Shown piece by piece: positions 26,399 through 34,558 of a stretch of DNA of 64,000 nucleotides (its first letter is position 1; each line of letters opens with the position of its first letter). The DNA comes from Poriferisodalis sp022821985 (GTDB lineage: Bacteria; Actinomycetota; Acidimicrobiia; Acidimicrobiales; Poriferisodalaceae). The notes beneath the pieces are model-generated. The model was not told the DNA's origin and did no database searches. It worked only from the letters and a program-made list of their open reading frames with translations. The stretch lies in assembly GCF_965219595.1 (NCBI RefSeq), contig NZ_OZ244781.1:1798001-1862000 (forward strand), written 5' to 3'. The translations under genes were made by a program, and so were the position numbers.

Positions 26399-27184
26399 CT
26401 ATACGACGGGGCACAGACCGCCGTCGATGTTGATTGCGGCGCCGGTGACGTAGCTGGCGGCGTCGCTGGCGAGGAACAGAGCCAAGTTGGCGAACTCCTG
26501 GGCGTCGCCCATGCGGCCGATGGGAATCCGCTCGCCGACCGCTGCGGTGTACTCCTCGAACGTTTCGGCGGGCTGCATCCGCTCCCAGCGGGCCTGCCAC
26601 TGGTGGGTCACGAGCAGGCCTGTGTTGAGCGCGTTCACGAGCACGCCGTCGGCTGCGAACTCCGACGCAAGCGCCTTGGTCATCGCCATGCCCGCGGCGC
26701 GGGTCGCAGAGGTCGGGCACGTCTGCGCCCTCGGCGCTTTGGCCTCGGCATTGAGCGAGTTGATGATCCGCCCCCAGCCCTGGCTGCGCATGTACGGGAT
26801 GCAGAGCCGGCACAGTCGGATCGCCGAGAACAGCTTCAGGTCGAGATCGTCATGCCAGTCGTCGTCGGTGATTTCCAGGAACGGCTTGGCGTGCGACGTC
26901 CCGGAGTTGTTGACGAGGATGTCCACCGGACCGCAGACCTCCACCGCTTCGGCGTGCGCCCGGGAGACCTCGTCCGCCACGCGTACATCGGCCGAAATCG
27001 CTGTGTGAGCGACATCTGGGTTCGCATCTCGGAGCGCGCCGAGCGTCTCGTCGAGCACGGTCTGGTCGCGGGCCACCACTGCCACCGCGGCACCCGCAGC
27101 AGCGAACGTCTTGGCCATCGCCCGTCCCAGACCCCGGCTGCCCCCGGTGATCAGCGCTGTGCGGCCGTCAAGTCTCAATTCCAT
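26399..27184 (-). CDS. SDR-fold protein lacking the canonical Tyr/Lys
   Basis: 261 residues from ATG 27184 (MELRLDGRTALITGGSRGLG). The cofactor loop TGGSRGLG, the VRVADEV segment and LVNNSGTSH are intact, and it ends NIDGGLCPVV. At the catalytic position, where family members read YSATKAA, this protein reads TSATRAA, so Tyr becomes Thr and Lys becomes Arg. It may belong to an atypical SDR branch with a different chemistry or be non-catalytic. The stop codon sits four bases from the tRNA fragment. Confidence 0.8.
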   Translation of the reverse strand: MELRLDGRTALITGGSRGLGRAMAKTFAAAGAAVAVVARDQTVLDETLGALRDANPDVAHTAISADVRVADEVSRAHAEAVEVCGPVDILVNNSGTSHAKPFLEITDDDWHDDLDLKLFSAIRLCRLCIPYMRSQGWGRIINSLNAEAKAPRAQTCPTSATRAAGMAMTKALASEFAADGVLVNALNTGLLVTHQWQARWERMQPAETFEEYTAAVGERIPIGRMGDAQEFANLALFLASDAASYVTGAAINIDGGLCPVV

Positions 27185-27252
27185 ACGCGAACGATATGTG
27201 AAGGCGGTGATCTGTACGCGTTGCCGGTCGGCTGGCTCGGCTTGGGTCGGTG

Positions 27253-27582
27253 CTAGCTGGGCAGTGCCTCGAGGGCGCTGGCTACAAGTGACTTGTGCAT
27301 CGCCGACAGGCGCCGCCTCTCGGCCTCGGGAAAGTTCTTGCCCGATCCGTACTTGCACCAGAGCTCGGCGTAATTCGGAGCGCCGCCGGCGGCGATGACG
27401 CGGTCGATCTCGGCGGCCGGCACGGCGACGCGGCGGTCCGGGTCGGGCCCCCCGATGATCTCGCCCCACTCGATCATGCAGTAGATGTCGAACAGCTCGA
27501 CGCCGAGCCGCTCCGCAGCGATCCCCGCTCGCACGGGGTCATCTTCAGGTACCAGATGCCGCATGGTCGGGGGTCTAGCCAT
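27253..27582 (-). CDS. Hypothetical protein, 109 aa
   Basis: Not recognised. A soluble, mixed-charge protein with no signal peptide or membrane segment; it contains LGVELFDIYCMIEWGEIIGG and ends with a helical ERRRLSAMHKSLVASALEALPS-like stretch. Its ATG overlaps the stop of the upstream 71-aa gene by 8 bp (ATGGCTAG), which indicates translational coupling. The pair could be a toxin-antitoxin or other two-protein unit, but nothing in the sequences proves that. Confidence 0.6.
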   Translation of the reverse strand: MARPPTMRHLVPEDDPVRAGIAAERLGVELFDIYCMIEWGEIIGGPDPDRRVAVPAAEIDRVIAAGGAPNYAELWCKYGSGKNFPEAERRRLSAMHKSLVASALEALPS

Positions 27583-27790
27583 TGTGATCTCCGTTCATTT
27601 CGAGAATGTCCGCGAGCTCGTCCCAGAGCTTACGCGTGATGAGCAATTTGGCGGCCTCTGCAACCCGCTCTTCGTGTGCGCTTCGAGCTCTCGCGATTGC
27701 AACGTCGAGCGCGTACAACACTGCCAGCGCCTCGTCTCCATTCAATTCGATGAGGCCGGGAAGCCACACATACGGCTCATCTGCTGACAT
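27575..27790 (-). CDS. Hypothetical small protein, 71 aa
   Basis: Not recognised. From ATG 27790 (MSADEPYVWLPGLIELNGDE) it is mostly helical and acidic, ending ILEMNGDHNG. It is the first gene of a two-gene unit whose second start is inside its stop. Immediately upstream is an AT-rich patch (about 27791-27840) with a TATTCT -10-like hexamer, so it very likely has its own promoter. The ORF continues far upstream in frame, but that part is antisense to the carboxyltransferase and not coding. Confidence 0.55.
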   Translation of the reverse strand: MSADEPYVWLPGLIELNGDEALAVLYALDVAIARARSAHEERVAEAAKLLITRKLWDELADILEMNGDHNG

Positions 27791-27840
27791 CGCTGAGAGA
27801 ATAGATTGAGAATTATTGAAATATACTATTGTTTTCTGAC
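27791..27840 (-). promoter_or_regulatory. AT-rich promoter patch of the two-gene hypothetical unit
   Basis: About 50 bp of strongly AT-rich DNA in a GC-rich neighbourhood. On the minus strand it contains a possible -10 TATTCT about 10 bp before the ATG and several A/T runs (TATATTTCAATAATTCTC). No clear -35 at 17 bp could be fixed. Confidence 0.4.
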
Positions 27841-27988
27841 AGGCGCGGCGATCAAGCTGCTGGTCGGTCCCACTGCCGGCTGAAGCGGGCGGGATGCCCG
27901 TCGGGCTCGGCAGGCAGGCACCCCGAGCGCAGCCGTACCCTTTGTGCGGGTTCGCTGCGTCGGGGCGAGCCGCCAGAACGGGGGTTGC

Positions 27989-29539
27989 ATGAGCTGGGAG
28001 CCTGAGATCGCTGAGCTGCGCCGCCGCGAAGCGTTCGCTGAAGCGCTGGGCGGGCCCGACAAGGTCGAGCGGCAGCACTTCTTCGGCAAGATGACCGTCC
28101 GCGAGCGCATCGATGCCATGGCGGACAAGGGCTCGTTCCACGAGATCGGCAAGACAGCCGGCGTTGCCGAGTACGACGATCACGGCAATCTCGTCCACCT
28201 GACGCCGTCCAACTTCATCTTCGGCCTTGCGCGCATTGACGATCGGCCTGTTGTCCTGTCCGGTGATGACTTCACCGTGCGCGGCGGCTCCTCGGACGCC
28301 ACCATCCCCGCGAAGCGCGACGCCGCCGAGTCCATGGCGTATGAGATGCGTCTGCCGCACATCCGCCTGGTGGACGGCATGGGCGGCGGCGGCTCGGTCA
28401 AGTCCATCGAGATGGCGGGCCGCACCTACATCCCCGAACTGGCGGGCTGGGATGTCATCGTGAACCACCTCTCGGTGGCACCGTCGGTGTCGCTGGCGCT
28501 GGGATCGGTTGCGGGTATCGGCGCCGCCCGGGTGGCCACCGCGCACTACTCGGTCATCGTGCGCGACACCGCGCAGATGATGATCGCCGGGCCGGCCCTG
28601 GTCGAGCAGGCGTCGCTGGGCGATCACGGCAAGGAAGAACTCGGCCACGCGGACATCCATACGGCCAATGGCGCCATCGACGATGTGGTGGACAGCGAAG
28701 AGGAGGCGTTCGATCGCGCACGCCGGTTCCTGTCGTTCCTGCCTGCCAATGTGGACGAGCTGCCCGAGCGGGTGCTGAGCGGCGACAGCCCGCAGCGGCG
28801 CGACGACGAGCTGATCTCTATCGTGCCCCGGGAGCCACGACGCGTCTACAAGATGCGCTCGATCATCGAATCGGTCTGCGACCAGGGCAGCTTCTTCGAG
28901 ATCGGCAGTCGCTGGGGGCGGTCGATCATCACTGGACTGGCACGCCTCGACGGATGGCCGGTGGCGATCTTCGGTGAGGATCCCTACGTGTACGGCGGCG
29001 GCTGGACAGCCGACAGCTGCCGCAAGCTCATCCGCCTGCTCGACACCGCTTCTACGTTCCACCTGCCGGTGGTGCACCTCGCGGACTGCCCGGGCTTCTT
29101 GATCGGCAAGGAATCCGAGGAGAGCGGCACGATCCGGTTCGGCTCGGCGGCGCTGGCCGCACTGGGCCAGCTCACCGCGCCGTTCGCCTGTGTGGTCATC
29201 CGCAAGGCATTCGGCGTCGCGGGTGCGGCCAACAACCAGCCGGGCGCCCGCAGCTTCCGGGTGGCATGGCCCTCGGGCGACTGGGGCTCGCTGCCCATAG
29301 AGGGCGGCCTCGAGGTGGCGTACAAGCAGGATCTGGCCGACAGCGACACGCCCGACGAGCTGCTCGAAGAGATCCGTGAGCGGCTCAACAGCGTGCGCTC
29401 GCCGCACCGCTCGGCGGAGTTCTTCGAGATCGAGGAGATCATCGACCCCCGCGACACCCGTCCGGTGCTGTGCGAGTGGGTCGATCTGGCCCGCCGCTCG
29501 CTCCGGCCCGGGCCGAGTACCTTCGGCTACCGGCCGTAG
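27989..29539 (+). CDS. Acyl-CoA carboxylase carboxyltransferase (PccB/AccD type)
   Basis: 516 residues from ATG 27989 after a GGGGG tract. The crotonase-like twin domains are evident: N-terminal KMTVRERIDAMADKGSFHE, GDDFTVRGGS, MRLPHIRLVDGMGGGGSVKS; C-terminal ARLDGWPVAIFGEDPYVYGG, CPGFLIGKESEESGTIRFGS and AFGVAGAANNQPG. This is the subunit that transfers carboxyl from carboxybiotin to acyl-CoA. No biotin carboxylase gene is next to it, so a partner must come from elsewhere. It heads a plus-strand run with an acyl-CoA dehydrogenase and an SDR. Confidence 0.88.
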   Translation: MSWEPEIAELRRREAFAEALGGPDKVERQHFFGKMTVRERIDAMADKGSFHEIGKTAGVAEYDDHGNLVHLTPSNFIFGLARIDDRPVVLSGDDFTVRGGSSDATIPAKRDAAESMAYEMRLPHIRLVDGMGGGGSVKSIEMAGRTYIPELAGWDVIVNHLSVAPSVSLALGSVAGIGAARVATAHYSVIVRDTAQMMIAGPALVEQASLGDHGKEELGHADIHTANGAIDDVVDSEEEAFDRARRFLSFLPANVDELPERVLSGDSPQRRDDELISIVPREPRRVYKMRSIIESVCDQGSFFEIGSRWGRSIITGLARLDGWPVAIFGEDPYVYGGGWTADSCRKLIRLLDTASTFHLPVVHLADCPGFLIGKESEESGTIRFGSAALAALGQLTAPFACVVIRKAFGVAGAANNQPGARSFRVAWPSGDWGSLPIEGGLEVAYKQDLADSDTPDELLEEIRERLNSVRSPHRSAEFFEIEEIIDPRDTRPVLCEWVDLARRSLRPGPSTFGYRP

Positions 29540-29684
29540 CCGAACCTTTGGACACGGCGGCTACCGGCCGTAGGCCGGGGCCGAAGCGACCAGCACAGCG
29601 GGTATCGACCCTGAGCCAACCTTCCTGTCGCGTGGCAGACTCAGCGGCGAGCTGAGCTGAATCTCAAGCAGGGGAGCGCACGTC

Positions 29685-30935
29685 ATGGATCCCACCTACA
29701 CCGACGAGGCCGAGGACTACCGGGAGAAGATCCAGGCCTTCCTGGCAGAGCACCTGCCCTCGAACTGGTCCGGCATGGGCACCCTCGACGACGAGGCTGC
29801 AGACCGCTTCACTGACGAGTGGCGGGCGCTGCTGTCGGAGAATCAGCTGCTGGCCGTCTCGTGGCCGGTCGAATACGGCGGAGCGGGGCTCAGCGAGGTC
29901 GAACGGATCGTGCTGGCCGAGGAATTCGCCAAGGCCGGCGTCCCCACCGGCGGCAACAATGACGGCTTCAGCATCACGATGGTCGGCAACGCCATCATCG
30001 AGTGCGGCACCGAGGAGCAGAAGCGCCACTTCCTTCCCAAGATCATCTCGGGCGAGCACCGCTGGTGCCAGGGCTACAGCGAGCCCGACAGCGGCTCGGA
30101 CCTCGCCAACCTGGGCACACGCGCCGTGCTCGACGGCGACGAGTGGGTGATCAACGGCCAGAAGATCTGGACCTCCAGCGGCCACACCGCCAACTGGATA
30201 TTCGTGCTGTGCCGCACCAACCCCACCGAGGCCAAGCACCGCGGCATCTCGTTCCTGCTGGTGCCGGTGGATCAGCCCGGTGTGGAGATGCGCCCGATCA
30301 TCAACATCAACAACCGTCACGACTTCAACGAGGTGTTCTTCACCGACGCCAAGACGGCGAAGGAGAACGTGGTCGGCGACGTGAACGACGGCTGGCGGGT
30401 GGCGAACGTGCTGCTGGGCTTCGAGCGGGGCCATGGCGCCACCACCGATGCGCTGCGCTTCCGCGACGAGCTCGACCGGATCAAGGCCGAAGCCGTCGAC
30501 CGGGGCGCAACTGACGACCCGCTCATGCGCCAGGATCTGGCGCGGGCCCACACCAAGGTCGAGATCATGCGGTGGATGGGCCAGCGCAACGTCACCAACG
30601 TGCTGGCGGGCGACGCACCAGGGCCCGAGTCGTCGCTGCACAAGCTGCTGTGGAGCGAGTATCACAAGTGGGTCACCGAGCTGTCGATGGACCTGCTGGG
30701 CATGGAGGCGACCGCGCCCAGCGGGCATCCCGCTGCGCACGGCATCAGCACCGATGCCGTCGGTGTCGAGTTCTCGTCGCTGGCGTGGGTGCAAACCTTC
30801 ATGGGCGCACGCCCCGGCACGATCTACGCCGGCACGTCGGAGATCCAGCGCAACATCATCGGCGACCGGGTGCTCGGGCTGCCGCGTGAACCGCGTGCCG
30901 ACGGCGGCCCGTGGAACGAGATCGGCAAGACCTGA
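29685..30935 (+). CDS. Acyl-CoA dehydrogenase
   Basis: 416 residues, ATG 29685 with GGGAG upstream. Landmarks: VSWPVEYGGAGLS, QGYSEPDSGSDLANL, WVINGQKIWTSSGHTANW, FERGHGATTDALRFRDEL and the ending TIYAGTSEIQRNIIGDRVLG. The position that is Glu in MCAD (YEGTSxIQ) is Ala here, so the catalytic base must lie elsewhere, as in the FadE subgroup with AGTSEIQ endings. It is 145 bp downstream of the carboxyltransferase and 80 bp upstream of the SDR, so probably co-transcribed. Confidence 0.87.
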   Translation: MDPTYTDEAEDYREKIQAFLAEHLPSNWSGMGTLDDEAADRFTDEWRALLSENQLLAVSWPVEYGGAGLSEVERIVLAEEFAKAGVPTGGNNDGFSITMVGNAIIECGTEEQKRHFLPKIISGEHRWCQGYSEPDSGSDLANLGTRAVLDGDEWVINGQKIWTSSGHTANWIFVLCRTNPTEAKHRGISFLLVPVDQPGVEMRPIININNRHDFNEVFFTDAKTAKENVVGDVNDGWRVANVLLGFERGHGATTDALRFRDELDRIKAEAVDRGATDDPLMRQDLARAHTKVEIMRWMGQRNVTNVLAGDAPGPESSLHKLLWSEYHKWVTELSMDLLGMEATAPSGHPAAHGISTDAVGVEFSSLAWVQTFMGARPGTIYAGTSEIQRNIIGDRVLGLPREPRADGGPWNEIGKT

Positions 30936-31015
30936 TCCGGGCAGAACGAGACCTGTACGAGCGAGGCGCGCACGCGCACACACCTATGACCGAAGAGGAC
31001 TGAAGGGGACTGATC

Positions 31016-31798
31016 ATGGAACTGCGACTGGACGGCAAGACGGCGCTGGTGACCGGCGGCTCCGCCGGCATCGGCAAGGGCATCGCGAAGTCGTTCGCCG
31101 ATGCGGGCGCGAACGTGATGATCACAAGCCGCAAGGCCGACAAGTGCGAGGCGGCAGTGGCCGATCTGGCCGAGACAGCGAGCGGCGAGGTGAGCTACAT
31201 CGCGTCGCACATCGGGCACCTCGAAGAAGCCGAGCGGGTGATGGACGGCACGATCGAGCGATACGGATCGCTGGACATCCTGGTCAACAACGCGGCCACG
31301 AACCCGTGGGCTGGCCCCATGATGGACTGCGACATCCCGCGGCTCGACAAGACCTACGAGGTGAACCTGCGCGCACCGCTGCAGTGGTCGCAGGTGGCGT
31401 GGGACAAGTGGATGGGCACCCACGGCGGCTCAGTCATCAATATCGCCTCAGTGGGCGGGCATCACACCTCTGAGGCGCTGGGCGTCTACTGCATGTTCAA
31501 GGACGCGCTCATGCACATGACCCGCCAGCTCGCAGCCGAGATGGGGCCGAAGGTGCGGGTGAACTGCATCGCGCCCGGGCTGATCCGCACTGACTTCGCT
31601 CGTGTGCTCTGGGATGGACCCCGCGGGAAGATGATCGCCGACCAGCTGCCGCTCAAGCGGCTAGGCGAGCCGTCCGACATCGGCGAAGCTGCGCTGTTCC
31701 TGTCTGCTGCCGGCTCGTGGATGACCGGTCATGTGATGGACATCGACGGCGGCGAGTGCGTGAAGATCTCCGGAGAGCTGCCGCTCGAAGAGGGTTAG
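31016..31798 (+). CDS. SDR family oxidoreductase
   Basis: 260 residues, ATG 31016 with AAGGGG eight bases upstream. Complete SDR motifs: TGGSAGIGKGIA, NNAATNPW, catalytic Ser in NIASVGG and Y-C-M-F-K in VYCMFKDAL, then NCIAPGLIRTDFA and a C-terminal GHVMDIDGGECV. Likely an NAD(P)-dependent hydroxyacyl or alcohol dehydrogenase acting with the preceding acyl-CoA enzymes; the exact substrate is open. Its last 4 bases overlap the convergent hydrolase gene. Confidence 0.87.
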   Translation: MELRLDGKTALVTGGSAGIGKGIAKSFADAGANVMITSRKADKCEAAVADLAETASGEVSYIASHIGHLEEAERVMDGTIERYGSLDILVNNAATNPWAGPMMDCDIPRLDKTYEVNLRAPLQWSQVAWDKWMGTHGGSVINIASVGGHHTSEALGVYCMFKDALMHMTRQLAAEMGPKVRVNCIAPGLIRTDFARVLWDGPRGKMIADQLPLKRLGEPSDIGEAALFLSAAGSWMTGHVMDIDGGECVKISGELPLEEG

Positions 31799-32637
31799 GG
31801 CGCGCTCAACGCAGCGAGCCAGTCGGCAACTGCGCGGGGCTCCTCGACCATCGCGTTGTGGCCGAGGCCGCTGAACACGTGTGGCTCGGCGACGCCTGCC
31901 GCCAGCGGATTCGTTGACGCTGCAGCGGTCAGATCGTGGTGATGCTCCGGGGTGACCACCGGGTCGCGCCCGCCGAGCGCCATGACGACCTGGCACTTCG
32001 CCGCCGCGAGCAGGCCTGTCACGTCGGGCGGCCCGACGCCGACGGTCGCCGGGTCTTGGGCGACGCACCAGCCGGCCGCCGAGTCGGGCGAGTTCTCGTG
32101 TGCCGGCTCGTCGCCGGCGCTGAGGCGGCGTTCGCTGCCTGTGCGCATCACCCCGGCCTCGATGGCCATCCCGATGCGCTCGTCATCGGTCTCGACAACT
32201 CGGTGCAGGCCCGCCAGCTTCATGAACCACTCGACGGCGTCGGCGCGTTCACTGAACTCCCGAGGCGGCCGGCTGGCGAGCTCGGCGATGCGGCCGACCT
32301 CCTCTGCCGACCACCGCAGCTTGACGCCGATGGTGGCGGCGAGTTGGGGCGGCGTTCCGAACCATCCGCTGGCGAGCGCCAGGCCCACCACGCCTCCCAT
32401 CGAATGCCCGGCGACGATGTACGGCGTGCCCCTGTGATCACGTTGCAGCGCCTCGGCCACGTCGGCTGCCATGGCGCCGAAGGTGTAGGGCTTGCGCCAA
32501 GGCGCCTCGCCGTGCCCGCGTATGTCGGGCGCGTACACCGTGACGCCATCTGCGCGCAGCAGTCCGGCTACGCCGTCCCACACATGGCGGTTGGCGCCCA
32601 GCCCGTGCAGCAGCACCACGACCGGTTGCTCAGCCAT
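31795..32637 (-). CDS. Alpha/beta hydrolase
   Basis: 280 residues from ATG 32637, with GGAAGG upstream. The fold opens VVVLLHGLGANRHVWDGV (oxyanion HG), continues YAPDIRGHGEAPW, and carries the nucleophile elbow AGHSMGGVVG, with Ser near residue 95. A late Asp (GGRDPVV) and His (FSGLGHNAM) complete the triad. It probably forms a two-gene unit with the enoyl-CoA hydratase just upstream on the minus strand. Esterase or lactonase activity is likely; the substrate is unknown. Confidence 0.85.
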   Translation of the reverse strand: MAEQPVVVLLHGLGANRHVWDGVAGLLRADGVTVYAPDIRGHGEAPWRKPYTFGAMAADVAEALQRDHRGTPYIVAGHSMGGVVGLALASGWFGTPPQLAATIGVKLRWSAEEVGRIAELASRPPREFSERADAVEWFMKLAGLHRVVETDDERIGMAIEAGVMRTGSERRLSAGDEPAHENSPDSAAGWCVAQDPATVGVGPPDVTGLLAAAKCQVVMALGGRDPVVTPEHHHDLTAAASTNPLAAGVAEPHVFSGLGHNAMVEEPRAVADWLAALSAP

Positions 32638-32730
32638 GGGTGCACCTTCCGTGCTGCCCGATCTGCGCGTGCTGCCCGTGCAGTCCGTTCCGGTCGCGAT
32701 CACCGCCGGCCTCGCTACTGGTGACGCCAC

Positions 32731-33705
32731 TCATCGGGGACGCTCGCCGTAGTCGCCATGGGGGGCGTCGCGCTCGGCGATTACTTGGCGGAAACCCTTG
32801 GTCTCGAACGACTCGGCCCAGCGGTAGGCCTCCTCGGTGTGGCGGGTCACGCCGTCGAAGAACGTGCCCAGAAGCTGGCTGGTGCGCAGGCCCATGTTCT
32901 CGTAGGCCTGATTGATGAGCAGCTTGTTGAGCGCGAGCTGGTTGGCGGGGATGTGAGCCAACCGCCGCGCGAACGCCTCGACCCGCTCGCCGAGTTCGTC
33001 GGGCGGGTACACGTAGGCAACCAGACCGATGCGATGGGCGGTGTCGGCGTCGATGGCATCGCCAGAGAGCAGGAACTGCTTGGCGTGCTCGAGGCCCAAC
33101 CGGTACACCCACATCATCGTGGTGGGCGTGCCGTAGATGCGGGATGGGGCGTAGCCGATGTGCGCATCGGAGGCCATGAACAGCAGGTCGCAGCACAGGA
33201 TCATGTCGGTGGCGCCGCCGATCGCCCAGCCGTGGATTTGGCCCAGTACCGGCTTGGGGCACTCCCAGATCTTCATGAATCGTTTGACGTTGTGGCCCAT
33301 GAACTGCCAGTCGCGAACCGGGTCCCAGGCGCCTTCGCGCGGCTTGGGGCCGGGGGCGCTGTACGGGCTGCCCCATGAGTCGTACAGCTCGTCGTGCGCC
33401 CCGCCGCTCGAGGTCTGCCCCGACGCGGTCGGAGTGCCGCCGCCTGGATTCAGGTCGTAGCCGGCTGTGAGCGTGGGGCCGTTGCCACGGAGCACGATCG
33501 AGCGCACGTTGCGCGACGCCGTCGCCCGGTCGATGCCGTCTGCCACACCGGCAATGACGGCTTCGGTCAGCGTGTTCATGCGCTCGGGCCGGTTCAGCGT
33601 GATGAACGCGACCGTGTCGACCTCGTCATAGAGCACCACCGGCTCGGGCTCACTGGTGCCTTCAGTCCCTCCGGCGGTTCCCGCGTCTCCCGCGTCGGAA
33701 TTCAT
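32731..33705 (-). CDS. Enoyl-CoA hydratase/isomerase family protein
   Basis: 324 residues from ATG 33705; the upstream frame to 34029 is antisense. Crotonase-fold marks: TVAFITLNRPERMNTLTEAV, the oxyanion segment IVLRGNGPTLTAGYDLNPGGG, and KPVLGQIHGWAIGGATDMILCCDLL. The loop after AGYDLN is longer than in simple hydratases and carries several Gly/Ser residues. These enzymes hydrate enoyl-CoA in beta-oxidation. It lies 93 bp upstream of the hydrolase on the same strand. Confidence 0.86.
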   Translation of the reverse strand: MNSDAGDAGTAGGTEGTSEPEPVVLYDEVDTVAFITLNRPERMNTLTEAVIAGVADGIDRATASRNVRSIVLRGNGPTLTAGYDLNPGGGTPTASGQTSSGGAHDELYDSWGSPYSAPGPKPREGAWDPVRDWQFMGHNVKRFMKIWECPKPVLGQIHGWAIGGATDMILCCDLLFMASDAHIGYAPSRIYGTPTTMMWVYRLGLEHAKQFLLSGDAIDADTAHRIGLVAYVYPPDELGERVEAFARRLAHIPANQLALNKLLINQAYENMGLRTSQLLGTFFDGVTRHTEEAYRWAESFETKGFRQVIAERDAPHGDYGERPR

Positions 33706-33836
33706 GGCGCGGACGCTAGCTGCGCGCGCCCGGCGCATGGCTGCGAGGGCCGGCGGGCGGCGGAGGACCGGGGTGTTTCGGGCGGTGCGGCGACGGAAAA
33801 CGGGCGAGCTTCGGCCGGTGCACGTCGGCCGACGGT

Positions 33837-34415
33837 TCAGGACTGAGATGTTTCTGGCGGTGTGGGCCAGCCGGGGATGCCTTCTTCGAGTTGCACGCCG
33901 GCGCTGTTGTTGAAGCCGCACACCATGCGGTAGCAGCCCGACACGGCGAGAAGCTGGCACATATCGGCGGCGCTGTAGTGCTGCGACGCCTCGGCCCAGG
34001 CCGAGTCGGAAACGCAGTCGTCGGCACACAGATCGTCGACAAGCTGGAGCATGGCGGCCTCGGCGGGCGTCCAGTGGCCTTGAGAGATGGGGCGCGTCGC
34101 GTCGTAGAGCTCTGCTTCGTTCACGCCGTCGACGAGCGCCACAAGGCCGTGCTGTGCGAACGTGTATTCAGAACCGCAGTTCCAGCATGTGCGCAGCACG
34201 GCGATCTCCACGTCGCGCCGGGTGAGTTCGTCTTCGAACTGGAGCAGGATGGTCTGGGAGAACATGCCCATGGCCTTGGAGACGAGGCGATTGTGCGCCA
34301 TGGTCGCTCGCATGTTCACCACGTTTGCAGGCGACGATTTCATTGCCTCGCGTGCGAGCTCGGCCGCCCACTCCAGGGGCTCCAGCCGCGGCTCAGATGG
34401 TCGGTTCAGATGCAT
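33837..34415 (-). CDS. Carboxymuconolactone decarboxylase (AhpD-like) family protein
   Basis: 192 residues from ATG 34415. The core helix motif is intact: AVLRTCWNCGSEYTFAQHG, giving the CxxC and downstream His of AhpD-type peroxidase-coupled disulfide proteins. A second helix (AAMLQLVDDLCADDCVSDSAW) and LLAVSGCYRMVCGFNNSAGV close the fold. Function is either decarboxylation in aromatic catabolism or thiol redox; CxxC favours the latter. The start codon faces the P450 gene at 34559 across 143 bp. Confidence 0.82.
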   Translation of the reverse strand: MHLNRPSEPRLEPLEWAAELAREAMKSSPANVVNMRATMAHNRLVSKAMGMFSQTILLQFEDELTRRDVEIAVLRTCWNCGSEYTFAQHGLVALVDGVNEAELYDATRPISQGHWTPAEAAMLQLVDDLCADDCVSDSAWAEASQHYSAADMCQLLAVSGCYRMVCGFNNSAGVQLEEGIPGWPTPPETSQS

Positions 34416-34558
34416 GCTCCGAGCCTACGACGCTCTCCGTACACCAGTGCATGTCCAACGTCGGCGGCGATGCTGAAGCCGAGCCAGCGTCCTGTGCCGA
34501 ACGCCTGACCTACGCTGGCACCATCTGAGACCGTTGGGCCTCGGGTGAGGGGGCTGCT

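Noticed and set aside
26345..26420. Complete tRNA-Ala gene
   Set aside because: No 5' half pairs with the acceptor or anticodon arms; bases upstream belong to the SDR coding end. Kept only as a fragment.
29527..29580. Duplicated CGGCTACCGGCCGTAG after the carboxyltransferase stop
   Set aside because: A short local duplication around the stop codon; no partner hairpin or coding effect, judged neutral slippage.
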